64,000 nucleotides of DNA from the NCBI GenBank assembly GCA_011525755.1, contig WYBS01000092.1, positions 58,782 through 122,781 on the forward strand, given 5' to 3'. Made by a program: the position numbers and the translations under genes. The notes under the pieces are model-generated. The model searched no databases. It worked only from the letters and a program-made list of their open reading frames with translations, and had not been told where the DNA came from. Numbering within the stretch: position 1 is the first letter of the stretch; each line of letters begins with the position of its first letter. The stretch comes from Planctomycetaceae bacterium. Its GTDB lineage: Bacteria; Planctomycetota; PLA2. Below are positions 1-8,353 of this stretch, in pieces.

Positions 1-81
1 GGGCTCAGGGAGCACATGGAGCCCTTCCGGCTGCGCGAGTACGGCGAGGCGATCCTTTTGGCCCTGCGCGGCGCGGGCTAG
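1..81 (+). CDS. C-terminal fragment of an unknown protein
   Basis: An open frame runs from the window edge to a TAG at 79-81 and gives 26 residues ending in EAILLALRGAG. Only the tail is present, so no family can be assigned. The TAG stop is also the first half of the -10 box (TAGAAT, 79-84) of the next gene. The fragment belongs to whatever precedes sodB on the same strand. Confidence 0.45.
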   Translation, partial: GLREHMEPFRLREYGEAILLALRGAG

Positions 82-84
82 AAT
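79..84 (+). promoter_or_regulatory. -10 box of sod (leaderless)
   Basis: TAGAAT lies 6 bases before the sod ATG, with no Shine-Dalgarno in between. If the start of transcription is about 7 bases downstream of the -10 box, it falls on the ATG itself. I see no convincing -35 (TTTTGG at 56-61 has 17-base spacing). Confidence 0.5.
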
Positions 85-90
85 CGCCGC

Positions 91-711
91 ATGGCACACG
101 AACTGCCCTCCCTCCCGTATGCCTTCGACGCGCTCGAGCCGCATATCGACGCGCGGACGATGGAGATCCACCACGGAAAGCACCACGCCGCCTACGTGAC
201 GAACCTGAACAAGGCGCTCGAGGCGGAACCGAAGCTCGCGGCGAAGACGCTCGACGCCCTGATCTCCGACCTCGGCAGCGTGCCGGAGAAGATCCGGGTT
301 GCCGTGCGCAACAACGGCGGCGGCCACTGGAACCACTCCTTCTTCTGGACGCTCATGGGGCCGAAGAAGGGCGGCGCCCCGAAGGGCGCGCTCGCCGACG
401 GGATCTCCTCCGCGTTCGGCAGCTTCGACAAGTTCAAGGAGCAGTTCGCGGCGGCGGCGATGGGCCGGTTCGGCTCGGGCTGGGCGTGGCTCGGCCAGAA
501 GCCGGACAAGAGCCTCTGCATCTGCTCGACGCCCAACCAGGACAACCCCCTGATGAAGGGGATCGTCGACTGCGACTGCAAGCCGCTCCTCGGCCTCGAC
601 GTCTGGGAGCACGCCTACTACCTCAAGTACCAGAACCGGCGCGCGGACTACGTCGGGGCGTTCTGGAACGTGGTCGACTGGGACGCGGTCGCGAAGCGTC
701 TCGGGAACTAG
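91..711 (+). CDS. sodB: Fe/Mn superoxide dismutase
   Basis: Dismutates superoxide to oxygen and hydrogen peroxide. The 206-residue length is normal for the Fe/Mn family. The metal ligands are visible as H27 (helix with HHGKHH), H82 ([11 protein letters not shown]), and D170 and H174 ([11 protein letters not shown]). The conserved NQDNPL segment is present. Iron or manganese specificity cannot be read with certainty. There is no signal peptide, so it is cytoplasmic. Oddity: residues C143, C145, C161 and C163 form two C-x-C pairs flanking the NQDNPL loop, where the family normally has no cysteines. The metallo-hydrolase gene starts 3 bases after the stop and is probably co-transcribed. Confidence 0.96.
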   Translation: MAHELPSLPYAFDALEPHIDARTMEIHHGKHHAAYVTNLNKALEAEPKLAAKTLDALISDLGSVPEKIRVAVRNNGGGHWNHSFFWTLMGPKKGGAPKGALADGISSAFGSFDKFKEQFAAAAMGRFGSGWAWLGQKPDKSLCICSTPNQDNPLMKGIVDCDCKPLLGLDVWEHAYYLKYQNRRADYVGAFWNVVDWDAVAKRLGN

Positions 712-714
712 CGG

Positions 715-1506
715 ATGATCCATGCCCGCGTCCTCGGGGTCGCCCAGGACGCGGGCGTGCCGCACGTCGGATGCGCGTGCCCGCGGTGCGAGCGGTTCCG
801 CGACGCGCCGCTCCTGCCCGCCTGCCTCGGGATCGCGGGCGCGCGCACGTACCTGATCGACGCGACGCCCGCGCTGCCGCAGCAGGTGCGGATGATGCCG
901 TCGTTCCCGGCGGCGATCTTCCTCACGCACGCGCACATGGGGCACGTGGCGGGGCTCTGGCAGCTCGGCGAGGAGGCGTACGGCGCGCGCGGGATCACGG
1001 TGCACGCGCCGGAGGGCGTATGCGCGTTCCTCCGTGACAACGAGCCGTGGCGAAGGCTCCTCGAGAGGAACCTCATGCTCGCGCCCCTCGCGGCGGGAAG
1101 CGGGGTGGAGCTCGAGGAGGGGCTTCTCGTGGAGTCGTTCCCGGTGAACCACCGGGGCGGCGACACGGTCGGCTACTTCGTGGAGGGGCCCTCGCGCCGG
1201 ATCCTCTACCTGCCCGACATCGACCGCTGGGACCTCGACCTCGGGGCGCTCCTCGCGCGGTGCGACCTCGCGCTCCTCGACGGGACGTTCTGGCGCCGCG
1301 GCGAGATCGGCCGGCAGGGCGACGTGCCGCACCCGCCGATCTCGGAAACACTCGACCTGCTGTCCCCCGAGGAGGCGGCGAAGGTCCGGTTCTTCCACCT
1401 GAACCACACGAACCCGGTGCTCGATCCGGACGGGCCGACGGCCCTCGTCGCGGTGCAGGGTGACCTGATCCCCCTGCAGGTAGGCCCCCGGAGCCCGCCC
1501 AGTTAG
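715..1506 (+). CDS. PqqB-like MBL-fold metallo-hydrolase
   Basis: A 263-residue metallo-beta-lactamase-fold protein of the PqqB-like branch. The N-terminus has a C-x-C-x2-C cluster (GCACPRC, about residues 18-25), as in PqqB relatives. The metal motif reads [10 protein letters not shown], where Gly replaces the Asp of the classical HxHxDH; this is usual in this subfamily. Further family signatures are LPDIDRW, LLDGTFW and HLNHTNP. No other pqq gene is in view, so a role in pyrroloquinoline quinone synthesis is not supported; a stand-alone phosphodiesterase or hydrolase is more cautious. The ATG is 3 bases after the sod stop, suggesting coupling. Confidence 0.8.
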   Translation: MIHARVLGVAQDAGVPHVGCACPRCERFRDAPLLPACLGIAGARTYLIDATPALPQQVRMMPSFPAAIFLTHAHMGHVAGLWQLGEEAYGARGITVHAPEGVCAFLRDNEPWRRLLERNLMLAPLAAGSGVELEEGLLVESFPVNHRGGDTVGYFVEGPSRRILYLPDIDRWDLDLGALLARCDLALLDGTFWRRGEIGRQGDVPHPPISETLDLLSPEEAAKVRFFHLNHTNPVLDPDGPTALVAVQGDLIPLQVGPRSPPS

Positions 1507-1509
1507 ACT
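1504..1509 (+). promoter_or_regulatory. -10 box of kbl (leaderless)
   Basis: TAGACT sits 7 bases before the kbl ATG and overlaps the stop of the preceding gene. No ribosome binding site fits in the gap. Confidence 0.42.
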
Positions 1510-1516
1510 TCCCGGC

Positions 1517-2698
1517 ATGTATCCCGATGCCGTGCGCGAAGGGCTCCGCGCGGAGCTCGACACCATCCGCAACGAGGGCCGCTACAAGGACGAGCGCGTG
1601 ATCGTGACGCCGCAGGGCGCTCACATCCGCGTGCAGGGCGGCCGCGAGGTCCTGAACTTCTGCGCGAACAACTACCTCGGCCTCTCGTCGCACCCGCGGA
1701 TCATCGCGGCGGCGAGAAAGGCGCTCGACGACCACGGCTACGGGATGAGCTCGGTGCGGTTCATCTGCGGCACGCAGGACCTGCACAAGGAGCTCGAGCG
1801 CGCGGCGGCGCAGTTCCTCGGGATGGAGGACTCGATCCTCTACGTCGCGTGCTGGGACGCGAACGGCGGGCTCTTCGAGACGCTCCTGGGCGAAGGCGAC
1901 GCGATCGTCTCCGACGCGCTGAACCACGCGTCGATCATCGACGGGATACGGCTCTGCAAGGCGGCGCGGTTCCGGTACGCGAACGCGGACATGGGGGATC
2001 TCGAGAGCAAGCTCAAGGAGGCGCGCGCGGGCGGGGCGAAGCGATTGATGATCGCGACCGACGGCGTGTTCTCGATGGACGGCAACATCGCGCCCTTGAA
2101 GGAGATCTGCGCGCTCGCGGAGCGCTTCGACGCGATGGTGATGGTCGACGACTCGCACGCGACCGGGTTCATCGGGGAGACGGGGCGCGGGACTTGGGAG
2201 CACTGCGGCGTCGAGGGGAAGGTGGACATCATCACGTCGACCCTCGGCAAGGCGCTCGGGGGGGCTTCGGGGGGGTTCACGGCGAGCCGGAAGGAGGTCG
2301 TCGACGTGCTGCGCAACCGGTCGCGGCCGTACCTCTTCTCGAACACGCTGCCGCCGCCGATCGCGGCGGGCGCGCTCGAGGCGTTCAGGCTCCTCTCGTC
2401 CTCGGGCGACCTCGTGAGGAGGTTGAAGGAGAACACGAAGCGGTTCCGTGACGGGATCACGAAGGCGGGGTTCGAGGTGAAGCCGGGGGTGACGCCGATC
2501 GTGCCGATCATGCTCTACGACGAGCGGAAGGCCCACGACATGGCCAAGGCGCTCCTCGAGAAGGGCATCTACGTGATCGGTTTCTCGTACCCCGTCGTCC
2601 CGAAGGGCCAGGCTCGGATCCGCGTGCAGCTCTCGGCCGCGCACTCGCCGGAGGACATCGACCGCTGCATCGCCGCGTTCGCGCAGGTCAACCGCTGA
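1517..2698 (+). CDS. kbl: Glycine C-acetyltransferase (2-amino-3-ketobutyrate CoA ligase)
   Basis: A PLP enzyme of the alpha-oxoamine synthase family that splits 2-amino-3-ketobutyrate with CoA into glycine and acetyl-CoA, the second step of threonine catabolism. Its 393 residues match the family length. Visible signatures are [10 protein letters not shown] near the N-terminus, the DDSHATGF loop, and the PLP lysine K245 in [13 protein letters not shown]. The C-terminus has the usual [15 protein letters not shown] motif. Related acyltransferases (KBL versus BioF or HemA) share the fold, but the N-terminal sequence and SHATGF favour Kbl. The usual partner, threonine dehydrogenase, is not in the window. 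Confidence 0.93.
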   Translation: MYPDAVREGLRAELDTIRNEGRYKDERVIVTPQGAHIRVQGGREVLNFCANNYLGLSSHPRIIAAARKALDDHGYGMSSVRFICGTQDLHKELERAAAQFLGMEDSILYVACWDANGGLFETLLGEGDAIVSDALNHASIIDGIRLCKAARFRYANADMGDLESKLKEARAGGAKRLMIATDGVFSMDGNIAPLKEICALAERFDAMVMVDDSHATGFIGETGRGTWEHCGVEGKVDIITSTLGKALGGASGGFTASRKEVVDVLRNRSRPYLFSNTLPPPIAAGALEAFRLLSSSGDLVRRLKENTKRFRDGITKAGFEVKPGVTPIVPIMLYDERKAHDMAKALLEKGIYVIGFSYPVVPKGQARIRVQLSAAHSPEDIDRCIAAFAQVNR

Positions 2699-3128
2699 CC
2701 TGCCTGCCCAGCTTCCGCACGGGGATCGAAGCCGCGACGAAGGCTCCCCTGCCTGCGAAGTGAGCTCCGCACTCAGGCGGGCCGGGCAGCGTGGAACCCT
2801 TCGCGACGGGCGGCGGCAAGGATCTGCTCGTCGAAGCTCAGGAACGCCCGCCGGCGCGGGCGATATTCGAAGGCGACGACGGCAGCGGCGAGTTGCAGCG
2901 CGTCCGCGGCCCTCAGCGGGTGGACGCGGAGGACGCGCGCGGCCTCCCTCGCGGACCGCGGGGAGGCCGTCGACCTCGTCCCACCGTCCTGGATTCGGCT
3001 GGCTACGCCGCCGCCATACTTCGTCAGGCCTCCTCACCGTATCTCTCCGTCAACAGGCTCGTCGGCCTTCCTCGACTGGCAGCGGCTCGCTTAGCCTCGG
3101 TCCTTACGGCCGACTTTTCGGACAGACC
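2699..3128. other. Intergenic region with a toxin-gene remnant
   Basis: A 430-base gap between convergent kbl and the transporter gene. It holds the VapC C-terminal remnant listed separately. The half next to the transporter (about 2990-3128) has no open frame of useful length and no hairpin I could call a terminator. Confidence 0.5.
2773..2990 (-). pseudogene. VapC-type PIN-domain toxin, C-terminal remnant
   Basis: The minus strand encodes a tail typical of PIN-domain ribonuclease toxins: HPLRAADALQLAAAV, then RAFLSFDEQILAAARREGF, ending at a TGA (bases 2773-2775). The ADALQLAAA helix and the SFDEQILAAARREGF block carry the conserved acidic residues of the C-terminal half of VapC. Upstream the frame runs only into GLTKYGGGVASRIQDGG and then a stop. 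There is no start codon, N-terminal acidic residue or antitoxin. It reads as a decayed gene whose 5' half was lost or shifted out of frame. Confidence 0.6.
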
Positions 3129-3941
3129 CTAGGTCCGCGCGGCCCGCGACGACCGCAGGTAGGCAAGCCAGTAGACGCCGGCGACGAGCAGCGTGCCGCC
3201 GACGACGTTGCCGGCGGTCACGGCGAGGAGGTTCCGCACCGCGCCCCCGGACGACACGAGGCCGTGCTCGTCCAGCGCGAGGCCATAGGGCAGGAAGAAC
3301 CAGTTGGCGATCGAGTGCTCGAGTCCGATCGCCACGAACGCCGTGATCGGGAAGAGGACCGCGAGGATCCGGTCCGTCACGCTACGCCCGCCCATCGCGA
3401 GCCACACCGCGAGGCAGACGAGCGCGTTGCAGAGCACGCCGCGCGCGAACGCCCCGACGAGCGAGAGCTCCGCCTTCGCGGCCGCGATCCGGACCGCGGT
3501 GTCGCCGACCGCGCCGACACTGAGGCTCGCGAGATCGCCCAGGAGCACGAGCAGGACCGTCCCGATGCAGCCCGCCACGTTGCCGGCGTAGACGAGCAGC
3601 CAGTTCCGCGCGACCTCGCGGATGCCGATGAGGCGGCTCGCCCACGCCATCGCGATGAGGTTGTTGCCGGTGAAGAGCTCCGCGCCCGCGACGACCACGA
3701 GCACGAGGCCGAGGCAGAAGCCCACGCCGCCGAGCAGGCGGGTCACGCCGAAGCCCAGCGTCGAGTCCGTGACGATCACCGTGAACAGCAGCGCGCCGAG
3801 CGAGATGAACGCCCCCGCGAGCACCGCCAGCACGAGCAGCGTCACCGTGTCCGTGCGCGCCTTCGCCACGCCGAGGCTCTCGACCTTCCTCGCGATCTCG
3901 GCCGGCGGGTGAGCGTCGGGGTGGCCCGGGTCCATGGTCAT
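3129..3941 (-). CDS. Formate/nitrite transporter family protein
   Basis: A 270-residue integral membrane protein of the FNT family (pentameric channels for formate, nitrite and related anions). It has about six membrane segments and family signatures: AGAELFTGNNLIAMAW, ARGVLCNALVCLAVWL, and GLEHSIANWFFLPYG, which matches the conserved FEHxIAN block. Substrate cannot be told from sequence. The ATG at 3941 overlaps the TGA of the upstream repeat protein by four bases (ATGA), so the pair is translationally coupled. The longer open frame upstream of this ATG is a shadow of that gene. Confidence 0.88.
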   Translation of the reverse strand: MTMDPGHPDAHPPAEIARKVESLGVAKARTDTVTLLVLAVLAGAFISLGALLFTVIVTDSTLGFGVTRLLGGVGFCLGLVLVVVAGAELFTGNNLIAMAWASRLIGIREVARNWLLVYAGNVAGCIGTVLLVLLGDLASLSVGAVGDTAVRIAAAKAELSLVGAFARGVLCNALVCLAVWLAMGGRSVTDRILAVLFPITAFVAIGLEHSIANWFFLPYGLALDEHGLVSSGGAVRNLLAVTAGNVVGGTLLVAGVYWLAYLRSSRAART

Positions 3942-6157
3942 CGCATCGTGATCGCCAAGCTCGACTCGGTCCCGGGAGTCGTGTCCATGGCCGCCTCGCC
4001 CAGCGCGTCGCCGAGCGCGGCCCGCACGTGCATCCGCCCCTCGAAGAGCCGCTCGACCCGAAGCCGCCCGGCCGCGTCCGTCTTGCCGCCCACCTTCCGC
4101 GAGAAGCCGCCCTCCGTGGCGAGCGTGATCTCCGCGCCCTCCACCGGCGTGCCCATCGCGTCCTTCACCTCCACGACGAGCGTCGACTCCTTGCCGCCCC
4201 GCAGGTCGAGCTCCCGGGGCGGCGTCGTCGGGTCGAGCTCGATCTCCTTCACGACCACGAGCTCGCCGTCGGCCCGCGACACGAAGCGGTAGAGGCCCGG
4301 GCCGAAGTCGGAGAGCGTCTGCTCCCCGTCCGCGAGCTTCAGCGCGACGACCGGCGGCGCCTTGCCGCGCACCGAGAAGATCGCGACCGACGCGCCCGGC
4401 GATGACACGAGCCTGAGCGTTCCCCCGCGCGCGAGGGCCGCGCCCACCCGCAGCCCCTCCGCGGGCACCTCGATCACCCTCGCGAACTCGAGACACCCCG
4501 GCGCCCGCACGCGCAGGTCGTAGGACCCGGGAGCGAGCCCCTCGAACACCGCGGGCGTGAGGGAGACCTTCCGCGCGACGGGCGGATCGAAGCGCGCGGC
4601 GAGCTCCACGGTGAAAAGCGAGGCGCCGGTCACGTCGACAAGGAGCCGCGCCTCGCCGAAGCGCGACGTGGCGACGAGGTCCACCGGCGAGCCCGGCCGC
4701 GCCGAGACCGCCACGGGGAAGTGGCGGTCGGGCGCGGCCTCGACCTGCTGCCACCTCGCCGGAAGGCGATCGAACGCGAACCGCCCCTCGCGATCCGTCG
4801 TCACCTCGCGGCCGCCGCACCTGACCTTCGCGCCCGCGAGCGGGAACCCCGCGTCGCTCCGGAGCCTCCCCGAGAGCGGCAGGTGGTCCCTCACCTCGAG
4901 CAGGTACGGCCCCCCGCGCCCCCCCTCCTCGATCGTGCCGAGCGGCGCCTCGAGCGAGGCGCCCAGGGCGTCCGCCGAGGCGAGCCGGACCGCGGAGAGC
5001 GGCACTCCCCCGAAGAGGAAGCGCCCCTGCGCGTCGCTGTAGCCGTACGCGACCTCCGCGCCGCCCGCGTCGAGCGCGCTCACGCGGACGCCCGCGGCCG
5101 GGGCGCCCTCGCGGACGGTGCGGCCCGCGACGGCGGCGCCGCGGGCGAGCGAGAGCGTGACCTCGTCGCCGAGCGCGCCCGCGTCGAGGCGCACCGAGGC
5201 GTCGAGGAACCCCGGCGCGCGCGCGACGAGCCGGACGAGCCCCTGCGGCACGGCGTCGAACGCGAAGAGGCCGCTCTCGTCGGCGGTCGTGACGAAGGTG
5301 ACGTCGCCCGCGAGCGTGACGACCGCGCCCGCGACGCCACGGTCCCTTGGATCCGCCACGCGGCCGCGGAGCGCCTCCGACTTCGCGAGCGAGGTCACCT
5401 CGCCCGCGACACGCCCGACGACGTGACCCGGCGCCGCGACGAGGAGCGGCGCCGACCCGTCCACGGCGACCGCGAACGCCCCCGACGCGTCCGCCTCACC
5501 GACGACGCGGTCGCGCCAGAACAGCCGCGCCCCCGCGACCGGCTCGCCCGACCCGAGCGCGACGATGCGGCCGCGCACGGGCGCGACGCGCGGCAGCACG
5601 AGCCTCGGCTCGGCGCCCTTCGGCAGCCGCGCGGCGAGGCCGACGTGGTCGCGGTACGCCTCGAGCGAGGCTCCGGCGGCGAACCGCCGCAGCACGAACG
5701 TGCCGTCCTCGACAGCGGTGGTCTCCTCGAAGATGCCGCCCTCGTACCCGCGGACGATCGCGCCGGGCACGGGCGCGCCGTCCGCGTCGACGACGCTCCC
5801 GCGGATCGGGACCGCGGGAGAGACGACGAGCCGCGCCTCGCGCGCGCCCGCCGATGCCTCCGTGACGGCGGTCGCGAGCCCCTCGCCCACCGCGACGAGC
5901 CGCAGCGGCCCGAACGCATGCTCCCGCCGCGCGAGGTCCGAGCGCCGCAGCGCGAGCAGGAACCGCCCGTCGGCCCCCGAAGCCCCCTCGCACAGGAACC
6001 GGGAGGGCTCGAGCGCATCCCATGCCTCGACTCGGACGCCGGAGAGATGCTCCCCCGCCGCGCTGACCACCACGCCGGGCAGCGCCAACTCGATCGGGTC
6101 CTCCTCCTCCTGCGCCGCGACCGCCGCGCAGAAAACCGAGAGCACAAGAAGCCGCAT
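3938..6157 (-). CDS. Secreted protein with carboxypeptidase-regulatory-like repeats
   Basis: A 739-residue exported protein. The N-terminus MRLLVLSVFCAAVAA is a signal peptide with a probable cut before QEEED. The rest is a chain of about eight beta-sandwich repeats of the carboxypeptidase regulatory / prealbumin-like type, each with a phrase like GxVxDxxGxPVxGAxV followed by TxxDGxFxLxxL (for example VVDADGAPVPGAIVRG and VKDAMGTPVEGAEITL). No catalytic motif was seen, so a structural, surface or substrate-binding role is inferred. It is divergent from the radical SAM gene and coupled to the transporter downstream. Confidence 0.75.
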   Translation of the reverse strand: MRLLVLSVFCAAVAAQEEEDPIELALPGVVVSAAGEHLSGVRVEAWDALEPSRFLCEGASGADGRFLLALRRSDLARREHAFGPLRLVAVGEGLATAVTEASAGAREARLVVSPAVPIRGSVVDADGAPVPGAIVRGYEGGIFEETTAVEDGTFVLRRFAAGASLEAYRDHVGLAARLPKGAEPRLVLPRVAPVRGRIVALGSGEPVAGARLFWRDRVVGEADASGAFAVAVDGSAPLLVAAPGHVVGRVAGEVTSLAKSEALRGRVADPRDRGVAGAVVTLAGDVTFVTTADESGLFAFDAVPQGLVRLVARAPGFLDASVRLDAGALGDEVTLSLARGAAVAGRTVREGAPAAGVRVSALDAGGAEVAYGYSDAQGRFLFGGVPLSAVRLASADALGASLEAPLGTIEEGGRGGPYLLEVRDHLPLSGRLRSDAGFPLAGAKVRCGGREVTTDREGRFAFDRLPARWQQVEAAPDRHFPVAVSARPGSPVDLVATSRFGEARLLVDVTGASLFTVELAARFDPPVARKVSLTPAVFEGLAPGSYDLRVRAPGCLEFARVIEVPAEGLRVGAALARGGTLRLVSSPGASVAIFSVRGKAPPVVALKLADGEQTLSDFGPGLYRFVSRADGELVVVKEIELDPTTPPRELDLRGGKESTLVVEVKDAMGTPVEGAEITLATEGGFSRKVGGKTDAAGRLRVERLFEGRMHVRAALGDALGEAAMDTTPGTESSLAITMR

Positions 6158-6165
6158 CCGCAGGG

Positions 6166-6171
6166 ATCGTA
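6166..6171 (-). promoter_or_regulatory. -10 box of the repeat-protein gene (leaderless)
   Basis: On the minus strand TACGAT lies 8 bases before the ATG at 6157. It overlaps by two bases the -10 box of the divergent ygiQ-like gene (6170-6175). Confidence 0.45.
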
Positions 6172-6175
6172 CACT
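6170..6175 (+). promoter_or_regulatory. -10 box of the radical SAM gene (leaderless)
   Basis: TACACT lies 6 bases before the GTG at 6182. It overlaps the opposing -10 box at 6166-6171, so polymerase can hardly occupy both at once. Confidence 0.45.
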
Positions 6176-6181
6176 GGGGCC

Positions 6182-8098
6182 GTGCTGAAGGCATTCCTGC
6201 CCACCTCCGCGGAGGAGATGCGCGCCCGCGGGTGGGCGCAGCCCGACGTCGTCTTCGTGACGGGCGACGCCTACGTCGACCACCCGTCGTTCGCGATGGC
6301 GATCCTCGGCCGCGTCCTCGAGTCCCACGGGTTCAAGGTCGCGATCCTCCCGCAGCCCGACTGGCAGTCCGCGGAAGCATGGCGCGCGCTCGGCCGCCCG
6401 CGGCTCTTCTACGCCGTCTCCGCGGGCAACATGGACTCGATGATCAACCACTACACGGCGAACCGGAAGCGCAGGAACGACGACGCCTACTCGCCGGGCG
6501 GTCGCGCGGGGTGCCGCCCCGACCGCGCGACCGCGGTCTACGCGCAGCGCTGCCGCGAGGCGTTCCCGGGGGTGCCGGTGGTGGCCGGCGGGGTGGAGGC
6601 GTCGCTCCGCAGGATCGCGCACTACGACTACTGGTCCGACTCGGTTAAGCCGTCGATGCTCGTGCTGTCGAAGGCGGACCTCCTCGTCTACGGCATGGGC
6701 GAGCGCCCGATCGTCGAGATCGCGAAGCATCTCGAGAACGGCGATGTCAGGGGGCTCCGGGGGCAGCGGGGGGTCGCCTACCTCCTCGGGAAGAACGAGG
6801 CGGCGCCGGACGACGCGATCGAACTCCCGTCCTACGAGCAGGTGCGCGACGACAAGGTCGCCTTCGCCAGGGCGACGCGCCTCCTCCATCACGAGACGAA
6901 CCCGTTCAACGCCCGCCGGCTCATCCAGCGCCACGGCGACCGCGTCGTCGTCGTGAACCCGCCGACCCTGCCCCTCTCGCAGGAGGAGATGGACGCCGCC
7001 TACGACCTCCCCTACCTGCGCCGCCCGCACCCGCGGTATCGCGAGGCCATCCCCGCGCACGGGATGATCAAGGACTCCGTGTCGATCATGCGCGGCTGCT
7101 TCGGCGGCTGCACCTTCTGCTCGATCACGATGCACGAGGGGCGGATCATCCAGAGCCGGAGCGAGGCGTCGGTGCTCCGCGAGGTGGAGGCGATGGCCGC
7201 GGAGCCGGACTTCAAGGGGACGGTCAGCGACCTCGGCGGCCCTACCGCAAATATGTACAGGATGCGCTGCACGCGGCCGGACGTGGAGGCGAAGTGCCAC
7301 CGCCCCTCGTGCGTCCACCCGACGATCTGCAAGCTCCTCGGGACGAGCCACAAGCCGACGATCGAGCTCCTGCGGAAGGCGCGGGCCGTGAAGGGCGTGA
7401 AGCGGGTGCTCGTCGCGAGCGGGATCCGGATGGACCTCGCGAACCGGGATCCGAAGTACGTCGAGGAGATCGCCGCGCACCACACGGGCGGCCACCTGAA
7501 GGTCGCGCCGGAGCACGTGAGCGAGAGGGTGCTCGACCTCATGCGGAAGCCCTCGAAGGAGTCGTGCGACACGTTCGCCAGGTCCTTCGAGGCTGCGTCG
7601 AAGCGGGCCGGGAAGGAGCAGTATCTCGTCCCCTACTTCATCGCGAGCCATCCGGGCTCGACCGTGGACGACATGATCGAGCTCGCGGTGTTCCTGAAGC
7701 AGCGGGGCTACCGGCCGCGGCAGGTGCAGGACTTCATCCCCGCCCCGATGGACGTGGCGACGTGCATGTACTGGACGGGCCTCGACCCGACGACGATGAA
7801 GCCCGTCGAGACGGCGAGGAAGCTCAAGGACCGGGAGACGCAGCGCGCGCTGCTCCAGTACTTCAAGCCGGAGAACTGGTTCACGGTGCGGAAGGCGCTG
7901 CTCGACCGCGGCCGGAAGGACCTGATCGGGAGCGGCCCCTTGGCGCTGATCCCGGCGGAGCCGCCGAAGGAGGCGGTCGAGGCGCGGCGGAAGCAGGCGG
8001 GCGAGACCTACGTGCATGCGGAGGACGCGGGCGTCTCCCGCACGGTGGGCTACCGCCCCGGCCGCAAGGGCCACGCGCGCCGCGGCCGGCCGCGATGA
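6182..8098 (+). CDS. YgiQ family radical SAM protein
   Basis: A 638-residue radical S-adenosylmethionine protein of the YgiQ type. An N-terminal cobalamin-like region (about residues 1-280) contains SAGNMDSMINHYTANR and GGVEASLRRIAHYDYW. The core has the 4Fe-4S triad C306, C310, C313 in MRGCFGGCTFCSI. A further Cys-rich block follows (RPDVEAKCHRPSC), and FIPAPMDVATCMYWTG lies near the end; both are family hallmarks. Its reaction is not established. The start is GTG 6182: the frame is open far upstream, but similarity begins at LKAFLPTSAEEM. A tail of Arg, Gly and Lys ends the protein. Confidence 0.9.
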   Translation: MLKAFLPTSAEEMRARGWAQPDVVFVTGDAYVDHPSFAMAILGRVLESHGFKVAILPQPDWQSAEAWRALGRPRLFYAVSAGNMDSMINHYTANRKRRNDDAYSPGGRAGCRPDRATAVYAQRCREAFPGVPVVAGGVEASLRRIAHYDYWSDSVKPSMLVLSKADLLVYGMGERPIVEIAKHLENGDVRGLRGQRGVAYLLGKNEAAPDDAIELPSYEQVRDDKVAFARATRLLHHETNPFNARRLIQRHGDRVVVVNPPTLPLSQEEMDAAYDLPYLRRPHPRYREAIPAHGMIKDSVSIMRGCFGGCTFCSITMHEGRIIQSRSEASVLREVEAMAAEPDFKGTVSDLGGPTANMYRMRCTRPDVEAKCHRPSCVHPTICKLLGTSHKPTIELLRKARAVKGVKRVLVASGIRMDLANRDPKYVEEIAAHHTGGHLKVAPEHVSERVLDLMRKPSKESCDTFARSFEAASKRAGKEQYLVPYFIASHPGSTVDDMIELAVFLKQRGYRPRQVQDFIPAPMDVATCMYWTGLDPTTMKPVETARKLKDRETQRALLQYFKPENWFTVRKALLDRGRKDLIGSGPLALIPAEPPKEAVEARRKQAGETYVHAEDAGVSRTVGYRPGRKGHARRGRPR

Positions 8099-8190
8099 GG
8101 TGGTGGACGCTCCCGGCGCTCATCGTCTGCCTCGCGGTGGGCTACCTCGCCGGCTCGTGGAGAGCCGACCGAAGCGCCGGCCGGTCGAGG
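8095..8190 (+). pseudogene. N-terminal fragment of a small membrane protein
   Basis: An ATG overlaps the ygiQ stop (ATGA, 8095-8098) and opens with MRWWTLPALIVCLAVGYLAG, a clear single membrane segment. After about 30 residues the frame turns into Arg-rich sequence that is simply the antisense of the fragment on the other strand. The coupling to ygiQ suggests a genuine start, but the rest of the gene seems to be missing. I do not recognise a family. Confidence 0.35.
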
Positions 8191-8325
8191 CACGCGGGCG
8201 GCGCGCGAGGCGTCGATCGCGGTGCGCGACATCGCCATCGCCGCCGCGACGCGGCCTTCCGGGCCGGCGGCGCGGAGCAGCTCGATCTGGCGCTCCGCCA
8301 TCGACGGGTGGGTGTCGTTCGGCAC
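8190..8325 (-). pseudogene. Fragment of a small conserved hypothetical protein
   Basis: From a GTG at 8325 the minus strand reads PNDTHPSMAERQIELLRAAG and continues VAAAMAMSRTAIDASRAA. This pattern (xLLRxxGPxxRxAxAxxxSRTxxxxSRxAL) resembles the N-terminal 45 residues of a small, uncharacterised family of about 100 residues that I recall from several high-GC phyla. The expected continuation (HPxxSE...WVELHYG) is absent; the frame goes into unrelated sequence near 8190. Probably a truncated copy. Confidence 0.4.
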
Positions 8326-8353
8326 AGGCGTATTGCAGGCCCCCGGAGCCCCC

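Noticed and set aside
3938-8074. Open frame of 1378 codons on the minus strand extending the repeat protein upstream
   Set aside because: Beyond ATG 6157 it is the antisense of the radical SAM gene; the signal peptide begins exactly at 6157.
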